Shown in pieces: positions 1 through 5,805 of a DNA stretch of 5,969 bases (positions are counted from its first letter, which is position 1; each line of letters starts with the position of its first letter). Source of the DNA: an uncultured Lachnospiraceae bacterium (GTDB taxonomy: Bacteria > Bacillota > Clostridia > Lachnospirales > Lachnospiraceae); NCBI GenBank assembly GCA_947178115.1, contig CAMWXF010000128.1, forward strand, positions 1 to 5,969, given 5' to 3'. The notes beneath the pieces were generated by a model. That model did not search any database. It worked only from the letters and a program-made list of their open reading frames with translations, and was not told the origin of the DNA. Position numbers and translations under genes: made by a program.

Positions 1-656
1 CAGACGTGATCGTGAATTATAACGGATCTAAGGAAAAAGCGGAAGAGGTGGTCGCTCAGATTGAGGCTATGGGCAGGAGAGCGGAAGCGGTACAGTGCAG
101 CGTAGCGGATTATGAGTCCTGTGGCAAGATGATTACCGATATGCTGGAGATGTTCGGGCACATTGATATTTTAGTAAATAATGCGGGGATTACAAAAGAT
201 AATCTTGTAATTAAGATGACGGAAGAGGATTTCGACGCGGTAATTGATACGAATCTGAAGGGGACGTTCAATACAATGAAGCATATGTACCGCCCTTTTA
301 TCAAACAGAAGGCGGGTAGGATCATCAATCTGTCTTCGGTATCCGGGGTGTTGGGTAATGCGGGACAGGCAAATTACTCGGCCTCCAAAGCAGGCGTGAT
401 CGGATTGACGAAGTCTATGGCAAGGGAGCTGGCAAGCAGGAATATCACGGTAAATGCGGTAGCGCCCGGTTTTATCGACACGGATATGACGCAGGCAATG
501 ACCGATACGGCGAAGGAAGCGACACTGGCGCAGATCCCGTTAAAACGTGTGGGTACGCCGAAGGACATTGCAGATACGGTGGCTTTTCTTGCCAGCGATA
601 AAGCTTCTTATATTACGGGACAGGTTATCTCGGTAGACGGCGGAATGGCAATGTAG
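1..656 (+). CDS. fabG: 3-oxoacyl-[ACP] reductase FabG, 5' truncated by window edge
   Basis: This is an NADPH-dependent short-chain dehydrogenase/reductase that reduces 3-oxoacyl-ACP to 3-hydroxyacyl-ACP in cytosolic FAS II. The reading frame is open to the left edge. The GTG at 6 is an internal valine, because the family's N-terminal beta-strand and TGxxxGIG dinucleotide-binding loop (roughly 30 residues) must lie upstream of the window. Counting from the GTG codon, I see NNAG at 58-61, the catalytic Asn at 83 (DTNLKGTF), the catalytic Ser at 111 (NLSSVSG), and YxxxK at Tyr124/Lys128. Next come the [10 protein letters not shown] loop and a C-terminal [10 protein letters not shown] strand typical of FabG. 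The 216 visible codons plus about 30 missing ones fit the usual 246-residue length. The ending is TAG followed by an adjacent TAA (654-659). fabF follows after 40 bp, so the two are probably co-transcribed. Confidence 0.96.
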   Translation, partial: DVIVNYNGSKEKAEEVVAQIEAMGRRAEAVQCSVADYESCGKMITDMLEMFGHIDILVNNAGITKDNLVIKMTEEDFDAVIDTNLKGTFNTMKHMYRPFIKQKAGRIINLSSVSGVLGNAGQANYSASKAGVIGLTKSMARELASRNITVNAVAPGFIDTDMTQAMTDTAKEATLAQIPLKRVGTPKDIADTVAFLASDKASYITGQVISVDGGMAM

Positions 657-696
657 TAAGAGATGAAGTTTAAATGTGGATAGGAGAAATAGTATT

Positions 697-1938
697 ATGA
701 GCAGAAGAGTAGTGGTAACAGGCATGGGTGCGATTACCCCCATTGGATTAAATGTAGATGAATTCTGGGAAGGTGTGAAAGAAGGCAGGATCGGATTCGA
801 CAGGATTACGACATTCGACACCACGGATTTTAAGTGTAAGCTTGCTGCGGAGGTCAAGGGATTTGACGGTAAGAATTATATGGACTTCAAGGCGGCTAAA
901 AGAATGGAGCTGTTTTCGCAGTACGCGGTGGCGGCAGCCAAGGAAGCAATAGAGGATGCAGGGCTTGATATGGAGAAGGAGGATCCTTACCGTGTCGGTG
1001 TAGCGGTAGGTTCCGGTACCGGTTCTCTGCAGGCAATGGAGCGTTCCCACACCAGACTGGTGGAGAAAGGTCCGTCCAGAATCGAACCGCTTTTTGTACC
1101 GCTTACGATTTCTAACATGGCGGCAGGCAATGTGTCGATCCAGTTCGGATTAAAGGGAAAGAGTATTAATGTGGTGACAGCCTGTGCAACGGGGACTAAT
1201 TCCATTGGCGAGGCGTTCCGGGCAATTCAGTACGGCGATGCGGAAGTGATGGTTGCGGGCGGTACGGAAGGAAGTGTCTGTCCGATCGGGATCGGTGGTT
1301 TCTCGGCGCTGACTGCGTTATCCACCTGCGAAGATCCGACCAGATGTTCCATTCCTTTTGACAAGGAGAGAAGCGGTTTTGTCATGGGTGAAGGTGCGGC
1401 AGTGGTAGTGTTGGAGGAGTTGGAACATGCCAAGGCACGGGGCGCAAAGATCTATGCCGAAGTGGGAGGTTACGGCTGCAGCTCCGACGCATATCATATT
1501 ACTTCCCCGGCCGAAGACGGCGCGGGAGCGGCTAAAGCAATGGAGTATGCGATCGCGGATGCGGGAATTGCGAAGGAAGACGTCACGTATATCAATGCCC
1601 ACGGTACGGCGACACATCATAATGATCTGTTTGAGACACGGGCAATCAAATTATTGTTCGGGGATCATGCGAAAGATATTAAGATCAACTCAACCAAGTC
1701 CATGGTAGGTCATCTTCTGGGCGCGGCGGGTGCTGTCGAGTTTGTGACTTGCGTCAAGGAATTGGAGGAAGGTTACATTCATCGGACAGTAGGTTATCAG
1801 GTGCCTGATGAGGAATGTGATCTGAATTACTGTAAAGAGGCTTATGAGGAAGAATTTGAGTATGCTTTATCCAATTCCCTCGGATTCGGCGGACACAATG
1901 CCAGCCTGTTAGTGAAGAAGTATCGGGAGGAGAATTAA
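697..1938 (+). CDS. fabF: Beta-ketoacyl-ACP synthase II (FabF/KAS II)
   Basis: This is the FAS II elongation condensing enzyme, which joins malonyl-ACP to the growing acyl-ACP with loss of CO2. The product is 413 residues, normal for FabF. The Cys-His-His triad is complete: Cys163 in [10 protein letters not shown], His302 in NAHGTATHH and His339 in [14 protein letters not shown], with the conserved Lys334 just before. The C-terminal LGFGGHN glycine-rich segment is present. I chose ATG 697 ([15 protein letters not shown]) because it has AGGAGA at 682-687 and matches the usual FabF N-terminus. A GTG in frame at 676 would add seven residues containing the ribosome binding site. The stop codon lies one base before the fabZ start, suggesting translational coupling. 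In many clostridial clusters accB follows fabF, but here it does not. Confidence 0.97.
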   Translation: MSRRVVVTGMGAITPIGLNVDEFWEGVKEGRIGFDRITTFDTTDFKCKLAAEVKGFDGKNYMDFKAAKRMELFSQYAVAAAKEAIEDAGLDMEKEDPYRVGVAVGSGTGSLQAMERSHTRLVEKGPSRIEPLFVPLTISNMAAGNVSIQFGLKGKSINVVTACATGTNSIGEAFRAIQYGDAEVMVAGGTEGSVCPIGIGGFSALTALSTCEDPTRCSIPFDKERSGFVMGEGAAVVVLEELEHAKARGAKIYAEVGGYGCSSDAYHITSPAEDGAGAAKAMEYAIADAGIAKEDVTYINAHGTATHHNDLFETRAIKLLFGDHAKDIKINSTKSMVGHLLGAAGAVEFVTCVKELEEGYIHRTVGYQVPDEECDLNYCKEAYEEEFEYALSNSLGFGGHNASLLVKKYREEN

Positions 1939-1939
1939 T

Positions 1940-2374
1940 ATGTCACTTATGACAGCGAAAGAGATTATGGAGATCATTCCTCACAGACAGCCGTTTATGC
2001 TGATCGATACGATTGAGGAATTAGAAGAAGGCAAAAGAGTAGTTGCAAAAAAGTGCGTTTCTTATAATGAGCCGTTCTTTGCGGGACATTTTCCGCAGGA
2101 GCCGGTGATGCCGGGAGTTCTGATCGTGGAAGCATTGGCGCAGACCGGAGCAGTGGCTATCTTAAGCCAGCCGGAATTCAAAGGCAAGACGGCCTATTTT
2201 GCGGCAATCAATAATGCGAAATTTAAGGGGAAAGTGGTACCCGGCGACGTGCTGACGCTTGAGACGGAAATCATTAAGATCAAGGGACCCATCGGTGTAG
2301 GTGCGGCGAAAGCTTACGTGGATGGTAAACTGGTGACTCAGGCCGAGCTTACTTTTGCGATCGGCGAGGCGTAA
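1940..2374 (+). CDS. fabZ: 3-hydroxyacyl-[ACP] dehydratase FabZ
   Basis: This hot-dog-fold dehydratase converts 3-hydroxyacyl-ACP to trans-2-enoyl-ACP in FAS II. It is 144 residues, the standard length. The N-terminal [15 protein letters not shown] block (about 9-23) is diagnostic. The active site is visible as His50 in [14 protein letters not shown] and Glu64 in [10 protein letters not shown]. The sequence continues through the [18 protein letters not shown] block, typical of FabZ rather than FabA. Start ATG 1940 is preceded by GGGAGGAG at 1925-1932, which lies inside the 3' end of fabF. With only one base between the fabF stop and this start, the two genes are very likely translationally coupled. 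The stop is followed by a 75-bp gap before the flavoprotein gene, the longest gap inside this operon. Confidence 0.97.
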   Translation: MSLMTAKEIMEIIPHRQPFMLIDTIEELEEGKRVVAKKCVSYNEPFFAGHFPQEPVMPGVLIVEALAQTGAVAILSQPEFKGKTAYFAAINNAKFKGKVVPGDVLTLETEIIKIKGPIGVGAAKAYVDGKLVTQAELTFAIGEA

Positions 2375-2405
2375 GACCGGAAACCGAATGTATGCGGTGG
2401 CAGCG

Positions 2406-2423
2406 TGTGCATGACTGTGCACA
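2406..2423. repeat. Short inverted repeat in the fabZ-flavoprotein gap
   Basis: TGTGCA at 2406-2411 and TGCACA at 2418-2423 form a perfect 6-bp inverted repeat around a 6-nt loop. It lies 26 bp before the next start codon. No T-run follows, so it is not a terminator. It does not match the FapR or FabT operator patterns as I remember them. It may be a small mRNA hairpin, a processing site, or chance. Confidence 0.3.
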
Positions 2424-2449
2424 TTTATAGAGAGTAAAAGGGGAAATAA

Positions 2450-3508
2450 ATGGGAAAAATAAAGTCTCTTGTGATAGGAGATCTGAGAGCGGAAGTGCCG
2501 TTGATACAGGGCGGAATGGGTGTGGGTGTGAGCCTGTCGTCGCTGGCGGGTGCCGTGGCAGCGCAGGGCGGCATCGGCGTGATCTCTACAGCCCAGATCG
2601 GTTATAGAGAACCGGATTTTGATACTGATCCGATCGGCGCAAATCTGCGCGCGATTAAGACGGAGATACAAAAAGCACGGCAGATTGCGAAGAATGGTGT
2701 TCTGGGTGTCAATATCATGGTTGCAACCAGAAAATATGAAGAGTATGTAAAGGCGGCTGTGGAGGCAGGGATCGATCTGATCATATCGGGAGCCGGTCTC
2801 CCGATGGATCTGCCGAAACTGGTGGGTACGGCGAAAACGAAACTGGCGCCTATTGTGTCCGGCGTTAAGTCCGTACAGGTGATCATGCGCTACTGGTGGA
2901 AGAAATATAGCAGACTGCCGGATGCGGTAATTATTGAAGGACCGTTGGCGGGCGGGCATCTGGGATTCCACAGGGAGCAGCTGGATGACATCGACGGGCT
3001 GCACTACGATGATGAGGTGCAGGCAATCATCGAGAAGGTCAATGAAGCGGCGGCGGAGCATGAGACGGACATACCGGTTATCATGGCGGGCGGCGTGTAC
3101 ACCAGAGAGGATATGGAGCATTATCTGGAAATGGGTGCCTCCGGCGTACAGATGGCTACCCGGTTTGTGACGACTTATGAATGTGATGCGGATGACGCAT
3201 ATAAACAAAGTTATATCGATGCGAAGAAGGAAGATATTGTGATCGTGCAAAGTCCGGTCGGAATGCCGGGAAGAGCACTGTTAAATCCTTTTATGAAAAG
3301 GGCGAAGGAAGGGCAGATCGCGCATGGCAAATGCCATCTGTGCGTCAGCACATGTAAGCCGGCCGAGACACCTTACTGTATTACGGAAGCATTGGTCAAT
3401 GCGGTGAAGGGAAATACCGATGACGGACTTCTGTTCTGTGGTGCAAACGCTTACCGTGCGACAAAATTGGAACATGTAAAAGATATCATGGATGAGTTTC
3501 GCCCGTAA
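2450..3508 (+). CDS. FMN-dependent nitronate monooxygenase/FabK-family enzyme, probable enoyl-ACP reductase
   Basis: This is a TIM-barrel flavoprotein of the nitronate monooxygenase (2-nitropropane dioxygenase)/FabK superfamily, 352 residues. Visible family marks are IQGGMGVGVSLSSLAGAV at about 19-36 (FMN phosphate side), the VNIMVA strand, EGPLAGGHLGF with the conserved catalytic-type His170, IMAGGVYT, and MGASGVQMATRF. Near the C-terminus Cys295, Cys298, Cys302 and Cys310 form a CX2CX3CX7C cluster that classical pneumococcal FabK lacks, as I recall that sequence. It could bind Fe-S or Zn. AAGGGGA at 2438-2444 supports ATG 2450. Position between fabZ and fabH suggests the enoyl-ACP reductase step, but the sequence resembles the clostridial nitronate monooxygenase branch more than true FabK. 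I therefore give no gene symbol. A separate fabK could lie upstream of the window. Confidence 0.85.
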   Translation: MGKIKSLVIGDLRAEVPLIQGGMGVGVSLSSLAGAVAAQGGIGVISTAQIGYREPDFDTDPIGANLRAIKTEIQKARQIAKNGVLGVNIMVATRKYEEYVKAAVEAGIDLIISGAGLPMDLPKLVGTAKTKLAPIVSGVKSVQVIMRYWWKKYSRLPDAVIIEGPLAGGHLGFHREQLDDIDGLHYDDEVQAIIEKVNEAAAEHETDIPVIMAGGVYTREDMEHYLEMGASGVQMATRFVTTYECDADDAYKQSYIDAKKEDIVIVQSPVGMPGRALLNPFMKRAKEGQIAHGKCHLCVSTCKPAETPYCITEALVNAVKGNTDDGLLFCGANAYRATKLEHVKDIMDEFRP

Positions 3509-3543
3509 ACGCTTCAGGTTAATTGAAAGGCATAGGTATCGAG

Positions 3544-4512
3544 ATGGGAATGAGAATGATAGGGACAGGAAGCTGCCTTCCGAAGACAGTGGTGACGAAT
3601 GACGATCTGGCCAAGATTATGGACACTTCTGACGAGTGGATCAGCAGCCGCACCGGTATTAAAGAACGACATCTGGTAAAAGAGGAGACGACGGCGGGTA
3701 TGTCTGCAGAGGCGGCATTGCGTGCCATGGAGAATGCCGGAGTGACGGCAGAGGAAATTGATCTGATTATCGTGGGTACGTTGTCGGCGGATCACGCGAC
3801 ACCGGCCTGCGCCTGTGAGGTGCAGGCGGCGATTGGGGCGGTGAATGCGGTAGCCTTCGATATTAATGCAGCGTGCTCCGGATTTATGTTTGCATTGAAT
3901 GTTGCGCATGCATATTTACAAATGGGAGTCTATAAGACCGCGCTGATTATCGGTGCGGAGACATTGTCCAAGCTTATGGACTGGGGCGACAGAAGCACCT
4001 GTGTTCTCTTCGGAGACGGTGCGGGTGCAGCTATTGTGCGTGCGGATGAGCGGGAAGGTATGCTTGCCTACGACCAGGGATCGGACGGCTCGCGGGGCGG
4101 CGTGTTGGCGTGTGGAAACCGTTCTAACAATAATCCGCTTGTGGAGACATCTAAAGAGTTAGAATATGTACATATGGACGGACAGGAAGTGTATAAGTTT
4201 GCGGTGACGACAGTGCCGGCATCGTTACATAAGACCATAGAGGCAGCAGGGCTTAATGTGGAGGATATTGATTATTTCGCGCTTCATCAGGCGAATATCA
4301 GGATTATTCAGTCTGTTGCTAAGAGATTGAAGGTGTCTGAGGATAAATTTCCCATCAGTCTGGATCACTGCGGCAATATATCGGCGGCAAGTGTACCGAT
4401 CCTGCTGGATGAAATGAACCGCAAAGGATTGTTAAAGCCGGGGATGAAGGTTGCCTTAGCCCGATTCGGCGGCGGATTGACATGGGCGTCGGCAGTTATC
4501 GAGTGGGGTTGA
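3544..4512 (+). CDS. fabH: Beta-ketoacyl-ACP synthase III (FabH/KAS III)
   Basis: This enzyme initiates FAS II by condensing an acyl-CoA primer with malonyl-ACP. From ATG 3544 it is 322 residues, the usual size. The triad is complete: Cys111 in INAACSGFMFAL, His248 in FALHQANIRI and Asn278 in HCGNISAASVP. N-terminal MIGTGSCLP and DTSDEWISSRTGI are typical, as is the C-terminal ARFGGGLTWAS. The start is uncertain. In-frame ATGs lie at 3544, 3550 and 3556, and a TTG at 3523. GAAAGG at 3525-3530 is the best ribosome binding candidate, but it is 13 nt from 3544. FabH proteins usually begin just before the R-I/M-IGTGS strand, favouring 3544 or 3550. It is the last gene before a strong terminator. 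In many clostridial clusters fabH is instead an early gene. Confidence 0.95.
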   Translation: MGMRMIGTGSCLPKTVVTNDDLAKIMDTSDEWISSRTGIKERHLVKEETTAGMSAEAALRAMENAGVTAEEIDLIIVGTLSADHATPACACEVQAAIGAVNAVAFDINAACSGFMFALNVAHAYLQMGVYKTALIIGAETLSKLMDWGDRSTCVLFGDGAGAAIVRADEREGMLAYDQGSDGSRGGVLACGNRSNNNPLVETSKELEYVHMDGQEVYKFAVTTVPASLHKTIEAAGLNVEDIDYFALHQANIRIIQSVAKRLKVSEDKFPISLDHCGNISAASVPILLDEMNRKGLLKPGMKVALARFGGGLTWASAVIEWG

Positions 4513-4538
4513 TAAAAATGGGATTGTGCAAATTAGCA

Positions 4539-4567
4539 GAATAAGCAGAGAACTTGCTACATATGAT
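4539..4567 (+). promoter_or_regulatory. Possible sigma-E-like sporulation promoter upstream of spmA
   Basis: GAATAAG at 4539-4545, a 14-bp spacer and CATATGAT at 4560-4567 resemble the Bacillus sigma-E pattern (about KMATATT, 14-15 bp, CATACAHT), with 5 of 7 and 6 of 8 positions matching by eye. In Bacillus subtilis spmA is expressed in the mother cell under sigma-E as part of the dacB-spmA-spmB operon. The difficulty is that a transcript from here would run through the terminator hairpin before reaching spmA. The match could be chance in an AT-rich gap. Confidence 0.25.
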
Positions 4568-4589
4568 GATAACAAGAAAATCAGGAATG

Positions 4590-4637
4590 AAAGCCGTTGT
4601 GAAAAAGCATAGATAGCGTTTATCAACGGCTTTTTTG
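4590..4637 (+). terminator. Rho-independent terminator of the fab operon
   Basis: AAAGCCGTTG at 4590-4599 pairs perfectly with CAACGGCTTT at 4624-4633. The 24-nt loop is partly self-complementary. A T-tract at 4631-4636 overlaps the end of the stem. It lies 77 bp after the fabH stop, so it should end the fab transcript. It ends just 8 nt before the spmA ATG, leaving no room for an ordinary ribosome binding site between them. Confidence 0.85.
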
Positions 4638-4644
4638 TGTGGTT

Positions 4645-5280
4645 ATGTTAAATTATATTTGGGCTTGTATGATTCTAATTGGGGTAATATACGGCGCCAT
4701 GACCGGAAGGATGGCGGATGTCACTAATGCGGCGTTGGACTCAGCGGGAGATGCGGTGTCCTTGTGTATTACGATGATCGGTGTGATGGCGCTTTGGGTC
4801 GGACTGATGGAGATCGCGCAGAAGTCAGGGTTGATTGCGAAATTGACGCGGGGGATACAGCCTTTTATCAGTTTCCTGTTTCCGGAGATTCCGAAGGGGC
4901 ATCCTGCGAGGGAGTATATTTCCACGAATCTGATCGCCAATGTATTGGGGCTTGGCTGGGCGTGTACGCCGGCAGGGCTTAAGGCGATGGAAGAGTTGGC
5001 GAAGCTGGAGGAGGAACGGGGGAATCCGGCGTATTTGACGGAGGGCAGAGAGGTAAGGGGCAGCAGAATAGAGCGGGTTGCCAGTAAAGAGATGTGTACG
5101 TTTCTGATTCTTAATATTTCATCGTTGCAGTTGATTCCGGTGAATATGATTGCTTACAGACAGCAGTACGGCAGCGTGAATCCGGCGGGGATTATTGCGC
5201 CGGCGATCGTGGCGACGTTTGTGAGTACGGCGGTGGCGGTGGTGTTTTGTAAGGTGAGGGATAGGAAGCGGAGAGTGTAG
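4645..5280 (+). CDS. spmA: Spore maturation protein SpmA
   Basis: This is a predicted integral membrane protein of the nucleoside-recognition/Gate domain family. SpmA and SpmB are needed in Bacillus for proper spore core dehydration. The product is 211 residues, slightly longer than the roughly 196 of Bacillus SpmA. Likely membrane segments are at about 3-21, 38-58, 92-112 (TNLIANVLGLGWACTPAG), 152-170 and 181-202, followed by a basic tail (KVRDRKRRV). Typical blocks include MLNYIWACMILIG, TNAALDSAGDAVSLCITMIGVMALW and FLFPEIPKGHPAREYI. ATG 4645 matches the usual MLNYIW start. A GTG at 4639 would add only two residues. No Shine-Dalgarno is visible, because upstream is the T-tract of a terminator. 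spmB, normally directly downstream, is not in the window. G+C content resembles the fab genes rather than the DNA that follows. Confidence 0.92.
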   Translation: MLNYIWACMILIGVIYGAMTGRMADVTNAALDSAGDAVSLCITMIGVMALWVGLMEIAQKSGLIAKLTRGIQPFISFLFPEIPKGHPAREYISTNLIANVLGLGWACTPAGLKAMEELAKLEEERGNPAYLTEGREVRGSRIERVASKEMCTFLILNISSLQLIPVNMIAYRQQYGSVNPAGIIAPAIVATFVSTAVAVVFCKVRDRKRRV

Positions 5281-5301
5281 TCCTCTGCTCTTTCTTATTT
5301 T
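5267..5301 (+). terminator. Possible weak terminator at the end of spmA
   Basis: AGCGGAG at 5267-5273 can pair with CTCTGCT at 5283-5289, giving seven pairs including one G-U. The loop of 9 nt contains the spmA stop codon. A pyrimidine/T-rich tail, CTTTCTTATTTT, follows at 5290-5301. The stem is short and the T-run is interrupted, so the terminator call is tentative. It coincides with the change to AT-rich DNA. Confidence 0.35.
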
Positions 5302-5377
5302 GACAGGGTAATAGAGCGGTTTGTATTTTGAACTATAAATTCAATGATTGTGTCAACTCTCTATGCTATTATTTTGA
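5296..5377 (+). repeat. Three direct copies of TATTTTGA in the leader of the downstream module
   Basis: The octamer TATTTTGA occurs at 5296-5303, 5324-5331 and 5370-5377. The last two copies extend to the 10-mer TATTTTGAAC, and the first continues as TATTTTGACA, creating a TTGACA hexamer. Spacing is 28 and 46 bp from start to start. The copies lie in the non-coding stretch before the small-protein gene, where operators or promoter elements would be expected. They are short, and the region is AT-rich, so chance cannot be excluded. Confidence 0.45.
5300..5372 (+). promoter_or_regulatory. Candidate promoters for the small-protein/radical-SAM module
   Basis: Two candidates are visible. First, TTGACA at 5300-5305, a perfect -35 hexamer, is followed 16 bp later by the poor -10 match TGTATT at 5322-5327 (or TATTTT at 5324-5329 with 18 bp). 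Second, an extended -10, TGCTATTAT, lies at 5364-5372 without a good -35 at normal distance. The second would give a leader of about 40 nt before the start codon at 5418. A promoter here is expected from the change of gene content and the possible terminator just upstream, but neither candidate is certain. Confidence 0.45.
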
Positions 5378-5417
5378 ACAGATGAAGAAAAACAAAAATA
5401 GCAGGAGGAATGGGCAA

Positions 5418-5792
5418 ATGAAAATCAGAACAGATTTTGTAACCAATTCAAGCAGCAGTAGTTTTATTATTGCCAGAGAAGAAGAACTCTCGGAGAAACT
5501 TAAAGAAATAATTATTACATTCGTATTGGATGAAATGATGGGTGAAAAGTTGCTTTCACCTAGCAGTGCAGAAGAAGAAATCCAGAAGGTTTTTGATGAA
5601 AACTATATTAATGATGAGAAGCAGCAGGAGATTCGAAAGGCATTGAAGGAGGGCAAAACAATATATAGTGGCTGCATTGATTTTGAATGTTGCGATTATA
5701 ATTATGCAGAGTTATTTGAGAATCTATGGGAAAAGCTGGATGATGCCGGAGAAAAGAGCTTTGAAGTAATAGATGGCGATCTCAGTTACTGA
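5418..5792 (+). CDS. Small acidic protein with N-terminal FVTNSSSSSF motif, function unknown
   Basis: The product is 124 residues and begins MKIRTDFVTNSSSSSFII. I recall this N-terminal motif recurring on otherwise unlike proteins from Clostridia, but I cannot verify that here and know no proven function. After the motif comes a charged, mostly helical body (about 20-80) rich in Glu and Lys. A GCIDFECCDYNY patch with Cys86, Cys91 and Cys92 follows, then an acidic C-terminus (DLSY). There is no classical signal peptide or membrane segment. ATG 5418 is chosen because AGGAGG at 5403-5408 lies 9 nt upstream and the conserved motif begins there; the frame stays open upstream to 5328, but that part looks non-coding. 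The stop codon overlaps the Shine-Dalgarno of the next gene. G+C counted on sample lines is about 28-40%, against about 57% on a sampled line in the fab operon. It may be a substrate or partner of the next gene's product. Confidence 0.8.
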   Translation: MKIRTDFVTNSSSSSFIIAREEELSEKLKEIIITFVLDEMMGEKLLSPSSAEEEIQKVFDENYINDEKQQEIRKALKEGKTIYSGCIDFECCDYNYAELFENLWEKLDDAGEKSFEVIDGDLSY

Positions 5793-5797
5793 GGTGA
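5791..5797 (+). promoter_or_regulatory. Strong ribosome binding site overlapping the upstream stop codon
   Basis: GAGGTGA at 5791-5797 is a near-ideal Shine-Dalgarno with 8 nt to ATG 5806. Its first two bases are the last two of the preceding gene's TGA stop (5790-5792). This decides the start of the partial downstream gene and argues for translational coupling of the pair. Confidence 0.85.
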
Positions 5798-5805
5798 CGT
5801 ATAAA

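Noticed and set aside
6..8. GTG as the start of fabG
   Set aside because: The frame is open to the window edge, and the FabG dinucleotide-binding N-terminus is missing, so the gene starts upstream of the window.
676..696. GTG at 676 as the fabF start
   Set aside because: The added residues include the AGGAGA ribosome binding site and do not match the usual FabF N-terminus; ATG 697 fits better.
1427..1708. A plus-strand frame inside fabF in another phase
   Set aside because: It lies wholly inside the intact fabF gene, is rich in Arg, Met and Ile, and has no known domain.
2406..2423. A terminator or FapR/FabT operator between fabZ and the flavoprotein gene
   Set aside because: The 6-bp hairpin has no T-tract and does not match those operator patterns as remembered; kept only as a low-confidence inverted repeat.
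2934..3170. A plus-strand frame inside the flavoprotein gene in another phase
   Set aside because: Low-complexity Arg/Trp/Ser/Met translation typical of an out-of-frame reading of a real gene.
2162..3250. A 362-codon open frame on the minus strand across fabZ and the flavoprotein gene
   Set aside because: It lies antisense to two clear enzyme genes. Its translation is rich in His, Arg, Leu and Ser with no recognisable motif, as expected from the complement of a biased coding frame.
5328..5417. Upstream extension of the FVTNSSSSSF protein by 30 codons
   Set aside because: The stretch contains promoter-like elements and AGGAGG just before ATG 5418, where the conserved N-terminal motif begins.
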